A stretch of DNA of 64,000 nt from Hyphomicrobium zavarzinii ATCC 27496 (GCF_000383415.1 NZ_KB911264.1:1-64000); one strand, 5' to 3'. Shown: positions 36,025-45,704, numbered from the stretch's first letter. Notes: generated by a model from the sequence alone, not told the origin. Translations and numbers: made by a program.

Positions 36025-38451
36025 ATGGCGACATCGTTCGATACGCACGCCCGGATCGTGATCATCGGCGGCGGCGCCGTCGGCTGCTCCCTCGCCTACC
36101 ACCTCGGCCGCCGCGGCGAGCGCGACGTGCTCGTCCTCGAAAAATCCGAGATCACCAACGGCTGCACCTGGCATGCCGCTGGCCTCGTGGGACAGCTCCG
36201 CGGCAAGCGCAACCTCACGCGCCTGATGCAGAATTCGGTCGCGGTGCTCGATCGGCTCGAAGCCGAGACCGGCCGCGTTATCGATTGGAAGAAGGTGGGC
36301 TCGCTGCGCCTCGCCTCCTCGCCCGAGCGCTGGAGCGAGATCCGCCGCTCCATGACGCTCGCTAAGAGCTTCGGCTTCGAATGCCATGCCCTCTCGGCGA
36401 AGGAAGCCAAGGATCTCTTTCCCTACATCGATCCAGAAGGCGTGGTAGGCGCAGCGTTCATTCCCTCCGACGGCTACGTAGACCCCTACGCGCTGACGCA
36501 TGCCTTCGCGGCCGCAGCACGCGCTTCCGGCGTCACCATTCGCGAAGGCGTGTGCGTGCGCGAGATCGTGAAGGACGGCCGCCGCGTCACCGGCGTCGTG
36601 ACCGATCACGGCACTATCGGCTGCGAGATCCTCGTCAACTGCGCGGGCCTCTGGGCCAAGCGCATCGGAGACATGGCCGGCGTCTCGCTCGCGGCCGGCG
36701 TGGTGGAGCATCAGTACTTCCTTACCGAGAAGAAGCTCGACCTGCCGAAGACGCTGCCGACGCTGAGAGACCCCGACAAGAATTTCTATCTGAAGCCCGA
36801 CGTCGCGGCCTTCGCCATCGGCGGCTGGGAGGACGGCACCAAGAGCTGCTGGCACGCAAAGCCGCCGTTCGAATTCGGCCGCGAGCTGTTCCCGGAAAAC
36901 TTTGAGCGGCTTGAGCTGTTCGCGCTTCCCTGCGCCGAGCGTCTCCCGGTCTTGAACGAGATCGGCATCCAGACCGTCATCAACGGCCCCATTCCCGTCT
37001 CCGCCGACGGAGAGCCGATCATGGGCCTCGCCCCCGAGCTCGACAACTTCTTCGTCGCCTGCGGCTTCACCGCGGGCATCGCCGCATCGGGCGGCGCGGG
37101 CGAAGCCATGGCCAACTGGATCGTCGACGGCGATCCCGGCATGGACCTTTGGGCCTTCGACGTTCGCCGCTTCGGCCGCCCCCACAGCACCGGACGCTAT
37201 CTGGACGAACGCGCGATCGAGGCCTACGGCAGCTACTACAAGATCCACTGGCCGGCCGAGGAGAGCAGTGCAGGACGCGGCCTGCGCCGCTCGCCGCTTC
37301 ATGGTGCGCTCGAAAAGAACGGCGCGGTATTCGGCTCGCGCTTCGGGTGGGAGCGCCCGCTGTGGTTCGCGCGCACGGAGGCAGACCGCGCGGACGAGGC
37401 ACGCTCAAGCTTCGAAGATAAACCCGGCTGGTTCGATCACGTGGGCGCCGAGCACCGCCAGATCCGCAACGCAGTCGCGCTTACCGATCAAACCTCATTC
37501 TCGAAATTCGAGATCGAAGGTGCGGGGACGACGGCGTTCCTGGACAGCGTCTGCGCCAATCGCATTGCGGGCGAGCCCGGGCGCTGCATCTATACGACGC
37601 TGCTCAATCCCAAAGGCGGCATCGAAGCAGAGGTCACGCTGCTCCATCTCGCGCCCGAGCGCTTCCTGATGATCAGCGGCTCCGCTTTCGGCGTCCGGGA
37701 TTCGAGCTGGGTTCGCCGTCACATCCCGGCAGGCTCCCGCATCACCCTGCGCGATGCGACCTCGGGCACCGCCGTGCTCAACATCATGGGCCCTCACGCC
37801 CGCGCCGTGTTGCAGAGCGTCTCCGACGACGATCTCTCGAACGCCGCCATTCCCTTCCTCGCCGTCCGCGACATCGAGATCGGCAACGTGCCCGTTCGCG
37901 CCGTCCGTGTCGGCTACGTCGGCGAGCTTGGCTATGAGCTGCACGTGCCGACGGAGTACGCGCCTGCCCTGTACGAAACGGTGCGCGCTGCGGGCGCAGC
38001 CTGGAGCATCGCCGACACCGGCTATCGCGCCATCGAGACCTGCCGTCTCGAAAAGGGATATGTGTACTGGTCCTCCGAGATCGGCCCCGACTACGATCCG
38101 CTGTCCGCCGGACTCGAAAACACCATCGACCTCACAAAGGATTTCATTGGCCGCGACGCGTTGGCAAAAATCCAGAGCGAAGGATCGAAGCGCATCCTGT
38201 GCAGCTTCACGGTCGAAGGCTTCGCCCCGTTCCTCGGCGGCGAAACCATCGTTCGCGATGGCCGCGTCGTGGGGCAGACGGCGAGCTGCGGCTTCGGCCA
38301 CACCGTCGGCAAGACGATCGCCTTCGGCTGGCTGCCGGGTAACATCTCCGCCGAGACCGCATTCGAGATCCACGCCTACGACAAGAGCTACGCCGCAACG
38401 CGCGTGGCACGCACCATCTACGATCCTGACAACGCGAGGCTTCTCGCATAG
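36025..38451 (+). CDS. FAD/GcvT N-methyl-amine dehydrogenase, copy 2
   Basis: 808 residues. ATG 36025 makes the N-terminus (MATSFDTHARIVIIGGGAVG) line up with copy 1; a GTG at 35968 would add 19 residues. FAD motif at about 13-20 and H50 in CTWHAAG for covalent FAD. A GcvT-like half (about 430-805) with GYRAIETCRLEKGY and EIGPDYDPLSAGL parallels copy 1. Overall the copies are clearly related but diverged through most of their length, so they are old paralogues, perhaps for successive demethylations or different substrates (inference). Divergent from the phosphatase gene, 28 bases before its own kinase. Confidence 0.92.
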   Translation: MATSFDTHARIVIIGGGAVGCSLAYHLGRRGERDVLVLEKSEITNGCTWHAAGLVGQLRGKRNLTRLMQNSVAVLDRLEAETGRVIDWKKVGSLRLASSPERWSEIRRSMTLAKSFGFECHALSAKEAKDLFPYIDPEGVVGAAFIPSDGYVDPYALTHAFAAAARASGVTIREGVCVREIVKDGRRVTGVVTDHGTIGCEILVNCAGLWAKRIGDMAGVSLAAGVVEHQYFLTEKKLDLPKTLPTLRDPDKNFYLKPDVAAFAIGGWEDGTKSCWHAKPPFEFGRELFPENFERLELFALPCAERLPVLNEIGIQTVINGPIPVSADGEPIMGLAPELDNFFVACGFTAGIAASGGAGEAMANWIVDGDPGMDLWAFDVRRFGRPHSTGRYLDERAIEAYGSYYKIHWPAEESSAGRGLRRSPLHGALEKNGAVFGSRFGWERPLWFARTEADRADEARSSFEDKPGWFDHVGAEHRQIRNAVALTDQTSFSKFEIEGAGTTAFLDSVCANRIAGEPGRCIYTTLLNPKGGIEAEVTLLHLAPERFLMISGSAFGVRDSSWVRRHIPAGSRITLRDATSGTAVLNIMGPHARAVLQSVSDDDLSNAAIPFLAVRDIEIGNVPVRAVRVGYVGELGYELHVPTEYAPALYETVRAAGAAWSIADTGYRAIETCRLEKGYVYWSSEIGPDYDPLSAGLENTIDLTKDFIGRDALAKIQSEGSKRILCSFTVEGFAPFLGGETIVRDGRVVGQTASCGFGHTVGKTIAFGWLPGNISAETAFEIHAYDKSYAATRVARTIYDPDNARLLA

Positions 38452-38478
38452 CCCGTCGGTAAAACAAGGGGGAACGTC

Positions 38479-39405
38479 ATGGACCAGGACACCCGCGACG
38501 TGTGGCAGGCGCTCGACAGGCTCGGCGCTCACAACGCGGTGGAGATCGCCCAGTCCACGATCCGCCGGCTCGGCGGCCTCACCAATCGCGTCTTCCTCGT
38601 CACAACGGCGCGCGGCGAGCACGTTCTCCGAATTCCGGGAGCAGGCACCGAGGAATACATCAACCGCAAGGTCGAAGCCGTCGCTGCACGTGCCGCCGCA
38701 CGCGCAAACGTCAGCCCGGAGGTGATTGCGGTCACAGACGACGGGCTGATGCTGACCGCCGCGATCAAGGACGCCGTGACGCTCTCGCCCGAAGGCTTCG
38801 CGAGCATTCCGGGCGCTCCCACGCGCGCCGCGCACGTGCTCCGCAAGCTGCATACGAGCGGCGAGCGTTTCGACTTCCGCTTCGAGCTGTTCGCCATGAT
38901 CGACGACTACTTGAAGCTTCTTTCGACCAAGACCATCGATCTCCCGCCGGGCTATCACGATGTGCTCGCCTCCTCCGAGAGCGTGCGCCAGGCGCTCGAG
39001 GCCCATCCCTTGCCGCTCGCGCCCTGCCACTGCGATCCGCTCTCCGAGAATTTCATAGATGCCGGCGGACGCATGTGGCTGGTCGACTGGGAATACTCGG
39101 GCATGAACGATCCGCTCTGGGACGTGGGCGACGTCATCGTGGAAGCGAAGCTCACGCCCGACAAGGAGACGGAGCTCATCCAGGCGTACTTCGGCGGAGC
39201 GCCCACAGCCGCCGAGCACGGCCGCGTCGTCATCTATAAGGCGATGTGCGATCTTCTCTGGACGCTCTGGGGCCTGATCCAGCACGCCAATAAAAACCCG
39301 GCGGACGACTTCTGGGCCTACGCGACAGGCCGCTTCGAGCGCTGCAAGGCCCTCATGTCGTCACCGGAGTTTGCGAGCCACGTAGCGGCTGTCGCAAAAG
39401 GGTGA
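38479..39405 (+). CDS. Choline-kinase-like phosphotransferase, copy 2
   Basis: 308 residues. N-terminal lobe STIRRLGGLTNRVFLVTTARGEHVLRIPGAG with a Lys/Arg-poor ATP loop, as in choline kinases. The catalytic loop CHCDPLSENFI has H184, D186 and N191, and the metal-binding Asp is D203 in LVDWEYSGMNDPLWD. ATG 38479 follows GGGGG-rich sequence 27 bases after the dehydrogenase stop. The downstream AHSA1 gene starts within its stop codon. Paired with dehydrogenase copy 2 as kinase copy 1 is with dehydrogenase copy 1. Confidence 0.85.
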   Translation: MDQDTRDVWQALDRLGAHNAVEIAQSTIRRLGGLTNRVFLVTTARGEHVLRIPGAGTEEYINRKVEAVAARAAARANVSPEVIAVTDDGLMLTAAIKDAVTLSPEGFASIPGAPTRAAHVLRKLHTSGERFDFRFELFAMIDDYLKLLSTKTIDLPPGYHDVLASSESVRQALEAHPLPLAPCHCDPLSENFIDAGGRMWLVDWEYSGMNDPLWDVGDVIVEAKLTPDKETELIQAYFGGAPTAAEHGRVVIYKAMCDLLWTLWGLIQHANKNPADDFWAYATGRFERCKALMSSPEFASHVAAVAKG

Positions 39406-39929
39406 GCGCACAGAGCGCGGAAAGCCCTGTCAGTACGGAAAGTGATGTCATGCCGACAGGCTCCGGCAAGAAGAGGACGGACACAGCCTCACGCGTGATC
39501 GCGGCATCCCCGCAGGCTCTCTATCGGGCATTCGTGGACCCCGCCGCCATTGCCTCCTGGCGGCCGCCCCAAGGCATGAAAGCCGAGATCCACACCTTCG
39601 ACCCGCGAGAGGGCGGATACTATCGCATGTCGTTCCTCTACACCGAGCCGGACCCTGAGGTGCAGGGCAAGACCTCGGACCACGCCGACACGTTCGAAGG
39701 GCGTTTCGTGGGACTGCTCCCCGGCGAGCGCATCGTCGAGGAGATCGATTTCGTCTCTGACGATCCCGCGTTCAGAGGCACGATGACCATCACCACGACG
39801 TTCCGGCCCGTCTCCGGCGGCACCGAGGTGACCGTCGTCTGCGAGGACGTTCCCGAGGGAATCGGCGAGAGCGAGCATAAGGCGGGGATCGCCTCGGGCC
39901 TGGCAAACCTTGCAGCTTTCGTGGAATGA
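39402..39929 (+). CDS. AHSA1/SRPBCC-family protein
   Basis: 175 residues. The GTG at 39402 overlaps the kinase stop (GTGA), implying coupling; ATG 39450 is a possible shorter start. The body, from TASRVIAASPQALYRAFVDPAAIASWRPP to the end, is a helix-grip fold: PREGGYYRMSFLY, GRFVGLLPGERIVEEIDF, GTMTITTTFRPVSGGTEVTVVCEDVP and a long C-terminal helix. Such proteins bind hydrophobic ligands or act as small cyclases or chaperones. Nothing ties it to the pathway except operon position. Confidence 0.82.
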   Translation: MSAQSAESPVSTESDVMPTGSGKKRTDTASRVIAASPQALYRAFVDPAAIASWRPPQGMKAEIHTFDPREGGYYRMSFLYTEPDPEVQGKTSDHADTFEGRFVGLLPGERIVEEIDFVSDDPAFRGTMTITTTFRPVSGGTEVTVVCEDVPEGIGESEHKAGIASGLANLAAFVE

Positions 39930-39953
39930 AGGCCCGCTAAGCCCTCTTGCAAT

Positions 39954-39968
39954 GTTCCCATTTTGTTC
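39954..39968 (+). promoter_or_regulatory. LexA (SOS) box before imuA
   Basis: GTTC (39954-39957), seven bases, GTTC (39965-39968): an exact match to the alphaproteobacterial LexA site GTTC-N7-GTTC. It ends 45 bases before imuA, whose products are known SOS functions. Confidence 0.85.
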
Positions 39969-40013
39969 TATTCTCTTCCTTGAGCCGTTTTCGCTTCGGG
40001 AAGAGCCACTTGC

Positions 40014-40820
40014 ATGTCGCCCGCCGTCTCTCCGCCTGACGCCCGCCTCCCACATCGCGACGCGCGCCGCGACGCGGTGGTGGACGAGTTGCGCCGCCTC
40101 ATGGCCCGGGTCGAAGGCGTGCCGAAAGGCCGGGAAGGCGCTCTTTCGTTTGGCCTCTCCGCGCTCGACCAGCATCTCCCCCAAGGCGGCCTGGCCTTCG
40201 GCACCGTGCATGAGATCAGCACCGCGAGCGAGGCAGATCTCCCCGCGGCCTTCGGCTTTCTGCTGGCCCTGCTGGCGCGGACGCCCGGAAGCGCGCCGCT
40301 CCTGCTCGTCCTCGCCTCGAAGAAGCTCGCCCGCTGCGGGCTGCCCCATGGAGCAGGCCTCGCCGCGCTCGGCCTCGCTCCCTCGCGCCTGACGCTGGTC
40401 GAAACCGAAAATGCGGCAGAAGCCCTCTGGGCCACGGAGGAAGCGGTGCGGGCGCGCGCCCCCGCCGCCGTGGCGAGCGCGATCGGCGGCAAGCTCGATC
40501 TCAAAGCAAGCCAGAGATTGCATTACGCCGCCCGAGAAGCGGGTGTTCCGCTTCTGCTGCTGCGGCCAGGAGAAACGGAAAGCGTGGCCACGGCCGCCAC
40601 ACGCTGGCGCATCGGCGCGGCGCCCGGCGCACAGGATCGCTTCGGCCTTCTCGCCGGCTGGCGCTGGCACGCGAACCTCGAACGCTGCCGAAACGGAGAG
40701 CCGCGCGCCTGGATGTTGGAGTTCGATCATGCCACGCATCGTTTCAGTCTGGCTGCCGCAGTGGCCGATCCATCGCTGGCTCGCGGCGGAGAGGCGCCGT
40801 CCCTCAGGCGTACCGGTTGA
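40014..40820 (+). CDS. imuA: ImuA, RecA-like mutasome component
   Basis: 268 residues. A SulA/RecA-like protein known to form the damage-induced mutasome with ImuB and DnaE2. The segment GALSFGLSALDQHLPQGGLAFGTVHEIS (about 42-69) is the RecA-type start, but the Walker A loop is degenerate, as in other ImuA proteins. The C-terminus (PRAWMLEFDHATHRFSLAAA) is typical. It overlaps imuB by 92 bases in another frame, which implies tight coupling. Transcribed from the SOS box upstream. Confidence 0.92.
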   Translation: MSPAVSPPDARLPHRDARRDAVVDELRRLMARVEGVPKGREGALSFGLSALDQHLPQGGLAFGTVHEISTASEADLPAAFGFLLALLARTPGSAPLLLVLASKKLARCGLPHGAGLAALGLAPSRLTLVETENAAEALWATEEAVRARAPAAVASAIGGKLDLKASQRLHYAAREAGVPLLLLRPGETESVATAATRWRIGAAPGAQDRFGLLAGWRWHANLERCRNGEPRAWMLEFDHATHRFSLAAAVADPSLARGGEAPSLRRTG

Positions 40821-42282
40821 TCCAGAAGCCCCCTTCGTTCTCGCCGACGCGACGGACGCTCCGCGCATCACCGCCCTCAATCCGGCCGCCCTGAAAAGCG
40901 GCCTAGCCGTGGGCGAGCGCCTGGCGGACGCACGAGCGCGCATCGGTGCCCTTCAAGTCCGCATCAGCGACTGCGCCGCAGACGCGGACGCCCTCGCACG
41001 CCTGGCGCGGTGGGCCACACGCTACACGCCCTCCGTCGCGCTCTTCGGGGAGGCGAGCGGAGCGGACGGCTTTTTTCTCGACGTCACTGGCGCAGCCCAT
41101 CTGCTCGGCGGCGAGCGGGAGTTGCTGTCCGATCTTGCTCAGCGCCTGAGAAGCTTCGGCCTCCCGTCCTGCCTCGCCATCGCGGAGACACCCGGCACGG
41201 CCTGGGCCGTCTCGCACTTCGCCCGCACCCCGGAGAGGATCATAGAGAGAGGCGCCGAAAGAGAAACGCTTTCCCCCCTGCCGGTCGCAGCGCTGCGCCT
41301 CTCGCCCGAAACCGCCCTCACCCTCCGCAGGCTCGGCTTCAAACGCATCGGCGATCTCATCGGAAAAGCACGCGCGCCCTTTGCCGCGCGCTTCGAGAAG
41401 GAGCTGCTGATACGCCTCGATCGCGCTCTCGGTCTGGCCGCCGAACCCCTGCGCTTACTCGCCCCGCCTCCTGCCTATATCTGCACCCGGTCGCTGCTCG
41501 AGCCCATCAGCACGGAGGACGCGATCCTCACCGCCGCCGGCCGCCTGATGGAGAACCTCGTCCCCAAGCTCGAAGCGGATGACACCGGCGCGCGCGCCCT
41601 GCGTCTGGACCTTTACCGCGTGGACGGCGCCGTCCAGAGGCTCGGCGTGCGCCTAACCCTCCCGACACAAAGCCCGGAGCACGTGACGCGCCTGCTCCGC
41701 CTCAAGCTCGAACGCCTGGCGCGCGAACTGGAGGCAGGCTTCGGCTTCGAAACCCTGAGCCTCGCCGTCACTGTCGCCGAGCGCATCCAGCCACGCCAGC
41801 GCACGCTCGCCACCGCATCAGAGGACGCGGAAAGAGAACGCCGCTTCACCAACTTGCTCGATGCTCTGCGCCAGCGGCTGGGAGCAGAGAGCGTCCGTCA
41901 CCTGGCACCCGTCGCCAGCCATTGGCCCGAGCGCAGCCAGGCCTCCTCTCTCGCTCCGGAGAAAGCCATGCCGTGGCCTGACGCCGAGAGCCCACGCCCT
42001 CCTCTTCTCCTGCCACGGCCCGAGCCGGCTGATGTCGTCGCGCCTATCCCCAACGGCCCGCCGATGCGCCTGCGCTGGCGCGGCAAGGTCCACACCATCA
42101 TGCACGCCGAAGGCCCTGAGCGCATTGCCGCCGAATGGTGGCGCAGCGAGACCTGCCCGCCGACACGCGACTATTACCTCGTTGAGAACGGCACCGGCCA
42201 TCGCTTCTGGCTCTTTCGCGAAGGCATCCCCGGGCGCGGGCGCGTCACTCCCCGCTGGTTCGTACACGGGCTCTTCGCATGA
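40729..42282 (+). CDS. imuB: ImuB, catalytically inactive Y-family polymerase
   Basis: 517 residues from ATG 40729. It begins MPRIVSVWLPQWPIHRW, the ImuB signature. The palm region lacks the acidic metal ligands of active Y-family polymerases (where DinB has D-x-D, this reads VSVWL), in keeping with a scaffold role linking ImuA, DnaE2 and the beta clamp. The C-terminal half (about 400-517) has the ImuB-specific region ending RGRVTPRWFVHGLFA. A ribosome site lies within the imuA gene. Confidence 0.92.
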   Translation: MPRIVSVWLPQWPIHRWLAAERRRPSGVPVDPEAPFVLADATDAPRITALNPAALKSGLAVGERLADARARIGALQVRISDCAADADALARLARWATRYTPSVALFGEASGADGFFLDVTGAAHLLGGERELLSDLAQRLRSFGLPSCLAIAETPGTAWAVSHFARTPERIIERGAERETLSPLPVAALRLSPETALTLRRLGFKRIGDLIGKARAPFAARFEKELLIRLDRALGLAAEPLRLLAPPPAYICTRSLLEPISTEDAILTAAGRLMENLVPKLEADDTGARALRLDLYRVDGAVQRLGVRLTLPTQSPEHVTRLLRLKLERLARELEAGFGFETLSLAVTVAERIQPRQRTLATASEDAERERRFTNLLDALRQRLGAESVRHLAPVASHWPERSQASSLAPEKAMPWPDAESPRPPLLLPRPEPADVVAPIPNGPPMRLRWRGKVHTIMHAEGPERIAAEWWRSETCPPTRDYYLVENGTGHRFWLFREGIPGRGRVTPRWFVHGLFA

Positions 42283-42385
42283 GCAGCGCCGCTCTTGTCT
42301 CATTCAGCGCAGGCAACGCTCTCCGGAGAGAGGCGAGAGCCGCTCGGAGAAAGAAATGCGCGCGCCTCTGTCGGAAGGGCCGCGC

Positions 42386-45300
42386 ATGACCCGCTATGCC
42401 GAGCTTGCCGTCACCACGAACTTCTCGTTCCTCCGGGGTGCCTCCCATCCGGAAGAGATGGTGAGCGCTGCGGAAGATCTCGGCCTCGATGCGCTGGCCA
42501 TCACCGATCGCAACAGCTTCGCTGGCGTCGTGCGCGCCTTTGGGGCGTGGAAGAACCGCAAGTCCGCCGGTCTCAAGCTCATCGTCGGCGTGCGTCTCGT
42601 CACCCTCAATGGCTTCGAGGCCCTCGCATATCCCAGCGACCGGGAAGCCTACGCGCGCCTTTGCCGCCTCCTGAGCGAAAGCAGGCTCAAGGCCTCCCAC
42701 GAGACACACACCGAATGCCATCTGGCGTTCGAGGACATTCTCGCGACTACGGACGGCCAGATCTTCATCGCGCTCCCGCCCCGCAAGCTTACGCCCGCCT
42801 TCACCCAGCATCTCGAGAAGCTCGCCCGCGCTGCGCCGGGGCGCAGCTACCTCGCCGGCATTCATCACCATCGAGGCGACGAGCCTCGCCGCATCGGCAT
42901 GCTCGACGAGCTTGGAAGACGCACCGGCACGCCCCTCGTCGCCGTCAATGACGTGCACTATCACACTCCGGAGCGCCGCCCTCTTGCCGATGTCGTCACC
43001 TGCATCCGCGAGACATGCACGATTGCCGAAGCGGGCTTCCGCCTCGCCGCCAACGCCGAGCGGCACATGAAGTCGCCCGCAGAAATGGCGCTCCTGTTCG
43101 AGGCTTATCCCGAAGCCCTGGCGCGCACCCTCGATATTGCGAGCGCTTGCCGCTTCTCCCTGGCCGATCTCAAGAACGAATATCCAGACGAGCCGGTGCC
43201 GCCAGACAAGACACCCCAGCAGCATCTCGAGGATTTGACCTGGATCGGCGCCCGCAAGCGTTATCCGCGCGGCATTCCGGAGAAAGTCGAAAAGCAGATC
43301 CGCGAGGAGCTGACGCTCATCGCCAAGCTCGACTACGCGCGCTATTTCCTCACCGTCCACGACGTCGTCCGCTTCGCGCGCGGCAAAGAGATCCTGTGCC
43401 AGGGCCGCGGATCGGCCGCCAACAGCGCCGTCTGCTATTGCCTCGGCATCACCGAGATCGACCCAGCCACCTCCAACCTTCTCTTCGCGCGTTTCATCTC
43501 GGCCGAACGTCAGGAGCCACCCGATATCGACGTAGATTTCGAGCACGACCGCCGCGAGGAGGTCATCCAGCACATCTACGAGAGATATGGCCGCGAATAC
43601 GCCGCCATCTGCGCCACCGTCATCCATTATCGCTCGCGCCGCGCCATCCGCGAGGTGGGAAAAGTCATGGGCCTCACGCCCGACGTCACCGCCGCTATCG
43701 CCAGGACAGTCTGGGGCAGCCACGCCGACGGCCTGCCCGACACGCACATCCGCGAAGCCGGCTTCGATCCCGCCAATCCGAAAATTCGCCAGTCTATCCA
43801 GCTCGCGCGTGAGCTGATCGGCTTCCCCCGTCATCTCTCCCAGCACGTCGGAGGCTTCATCCTCACCAAACGACGCCTCGACGAGACGGTCCCCATCGCC
43901 CGGGCCGCCATGGACAAACGCACGTACATCGAATGGGACAAGGACGACATCGATACGCTGGGCCTGATGAAAGTCGACGTGCTGGCCCTCGGCATGTTGA
44001 GCGCCTTGCGCCGCGGCTTCGACCTTCTTCGCACCCATTATGAAAGACCGCTCACGCTCGCGGCTATTCCGGGAGACGGCACCCCCGACGCGGATAAAGT
44101 CTACGCGATGCTGTCGCAAGCCGACTCCATCGGCGTGTTCCAGGTGGAGAGCCGCGCGCAGATGTCGATGCTGCCGCGATTGAGACCGAAGGAATTCTAC
44201 GATCTCGTCATCGAGGTCGCCATCGTTCGCCCCGGCCCGATCCAGGGCAACATGGTGCATCCCTATCTCAAGCGGCGAGACGAGAATCCCGAAACCATCG
44301 TCTATCCCTCCCCGGCCCCCGGGCATGGCGACAAGGACGAATTGAAGGATGTGCTGAAGCGGACGCGCGGCGTGCCGTTGTTCCAGGAGCAGGCGATGCA
44401 GATCGCCATCACCGCCGCCAAGTTCACGCCCGACGAGGCGGACGGGCTGCGCCGCTCCATGGCCACCTTCCGCCACAACGGCAACGTTCACAAATACCGT
44501 GAGACGTTCATCCGAAACATGACAGCCCGCGGCTACGACCCCGAGTTCGTCACACGCTGCTTCGGCCAGATCGAGGGCTTCGGCGAGTACGGCTTCCCCG
44601 AAAGCCATGCGGCGAGCTTCGCCTTGCTCGTCTATGCCTCCGCTTGGGTGAAATGCCACTATCCGGATGTCTTCTGCGCCGCCATCCTGAACAGCCAGCC
44701 CATGGGCTTCTACCAGCCGGCCCAGCTCGTCATCGACGCACGCAACCATGACGTGGAGGTGCGCGAGGCCGACGTGAACTTCAGCAACTGGGATTGCACG
44801 CTCGAGCCCGCAACCAAAGGTCCCCATCGCTTTGCCGTGCGCCTGGGGCTGCGCCAGATCGAGGGGCTTTCCGAAAAGGAGATGGAGGGTCTCGTCGCGA
44901 CGCGTGGCAACGGCTACGCGAGCATCGAGCGCCTCGCCGCCATCTCAGGCGTCTCGCATGGAACAATAGAGCGCCTCGCCGCCGCCGATGCGCTTCGCTC
45001 GATGGGGCTGGACCGGCGCGAAGCTCTGTGGTCTGCACGCAGGCTTGCCAGCATCGGCATGCCCAATGGAAAGAAGAGGCTGTCGCAGTCTCAGGATGAA
45101 ACGCTCCCTCTCTTCGACCCGCGCCAGGGAGACGAGCTTTTCCCCGAGCCGCCCATCACCCTGCCTCCAATGGCGCTTCCCGAGCATGTGGCGGAGGATT
45201 ACGTGACCACTGGGCTGTCCCTGAAGACACACCCCGTGACATTTTTCCGCAAGCGTCTGACGGATCGCAAGGTCGTTCCCAATGCGGATCTGAAGGATGA

Positions 45301-45664
45301 AACACGCACGAGAAACGATCAGAACATCTGTGTTTCCGGCCTCGTTCTCACGCGCCAGATGCCCGGAGGAAAGAAGGTCGTCTTCCTCACGCTCGAGGAC
45401 GAGACGGGCGTGGCCAACATCATCATCTGGCCGAAAGTGTTCGCAAAAAGCCGCCGCACGGTGATGTCTGCGCGCTTTATCCTCGTGCGAGGCCGTCTCC
45501 AGCGCGCGGGATCCGTGGTGCATGTCCTCGCCGAAAGCTTCGTCGATCTCAGCGGCGATCTCGCTCTTCTTCACGAGCCCGATCTGCTTGGTCCGGATGC
45601 TCCGCTCACGGCGTGCGCCCCAGCCTCGAACTTGCTCTCCATCAAGAGCCGCGACTTTCATTGA
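42386..45664 (+). CDS. dnaE2: DnaE2, error-prone DNA polymerase III alpha
   Basis: 1092 residues; carries out lesion bypass in the ImuAB mutasome. ATG 42386 (GGAAGGG 6 nt upstream) gives MTRYAELAVTTNFSFLRGASHPEEM; ATG 42356, with GGAG 6 nt upstream, would add 10 residues and cannot be excluded. PHP domain about 1-230 (AELAVTTNFSFLRGASHPEE), polymerase core with the catalytic acidic motif PPDIDVDFEHDRREE (about 375-389), and a C-terminal OB domain (ENVTGVANIIIW region). It lacks the long C-terminal tau-binding extension of replicative DnaE. Third gene of the SOS operon, 103 bases after imuB. Confidence 0.95.
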   Translation: MTRYAELAVTTNFSFLRGASHPEEMVSAAEDLGLDALAITDRNSFAGVVRAFGAWKNRKSAGLKLIVGVRLVTLNGFEALAYPSDREAYARLCRLLSESRLKASHETHTECHLAFEDILATTDGQIFIALPPRKLTPAFTQHLEKLARAAPGRSYLAGIHHHRGDEPRRIGMLDELGRRTGTPLVAVNDVHYHTPERRPLADVVTCIRETCTIAEAGFRLAANAERHMKSPAEMALLFEAYPEALARTLDIASACRFSLADLKNEYPDEPVPPDKTPQQHLEDLTWIGARKRYPRGIPEKVEKQIREELTLIAKLDYARYFLTVHDVVRFARGKEILCQGRGSAANSAVCYCLGITEIDPATSNLLFARFISAERQEPPDIDVDFEHDRREEVIQHIYERYGREYAAICATVIHYRSRRAIREVGKVMGLTPDVTAAIARTVWGSHADGLPDTHIREAGFDPANPKIRQSIQLARELIGFPRHLSQHVGGFILTKRRLDETVPIARAAMDKRTYIEWDKDDIDTLGLMKVDVLALGMLSALRRGFDLLRTHYERPLTLAAIPGDGTPDADKVYAMLSQADSIGVFQVESRAQMSMLPRLRPKEFYDLVIEVAIVRPGPIQGNMVHPYLKRRDENPETIVYPSPAPGHGDKDELKDVLKRTRGVPLFQEQAMQIAITAAKFTPDEADGLRRSMATFRHNGNVHKYRETFIRNMTARGYDPEFVTRCFGQIEGFGEYGFPESHAASFALLVYASAWVKCHYPDVFCAAILNSQPMGFYQPAQLVIDARNHDVEVREADVNFSNWDCTLEPATKGPHRFAVRLGLRQIEGLSEKEMEGLVATRGNGYASIERLAAISGVSHGTIERLAAADALRSMGLDRREALWSARRLASIGMPNGKKRLSQSQDETLPLFDPRQGDELFPEPPITLPPMALPEHVAEDYVTTGLSLKTHPVTFFRKRLTDRKVVPNADLKDETRTRNDQNICVSGLVLTRQMPGGKKVVFLTLEDETGVANIIIWPKVFAKSRRTVMSARFILVRGRLQRAGSVVHVLAESFVDLSGDLALLHEPDLLGPDAPLTACAPASNLLSIKSRDFH

Positions 45665-45704
45665 TGCGGTCAATCAACCCATCGAAAATTTGAACTTGCC
45701 CTTC

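Noticed and set aside
42245-44827. 860-residue minus-strand ORF
   Set aside because: Antisense of dnaE2, which is unmistakable.
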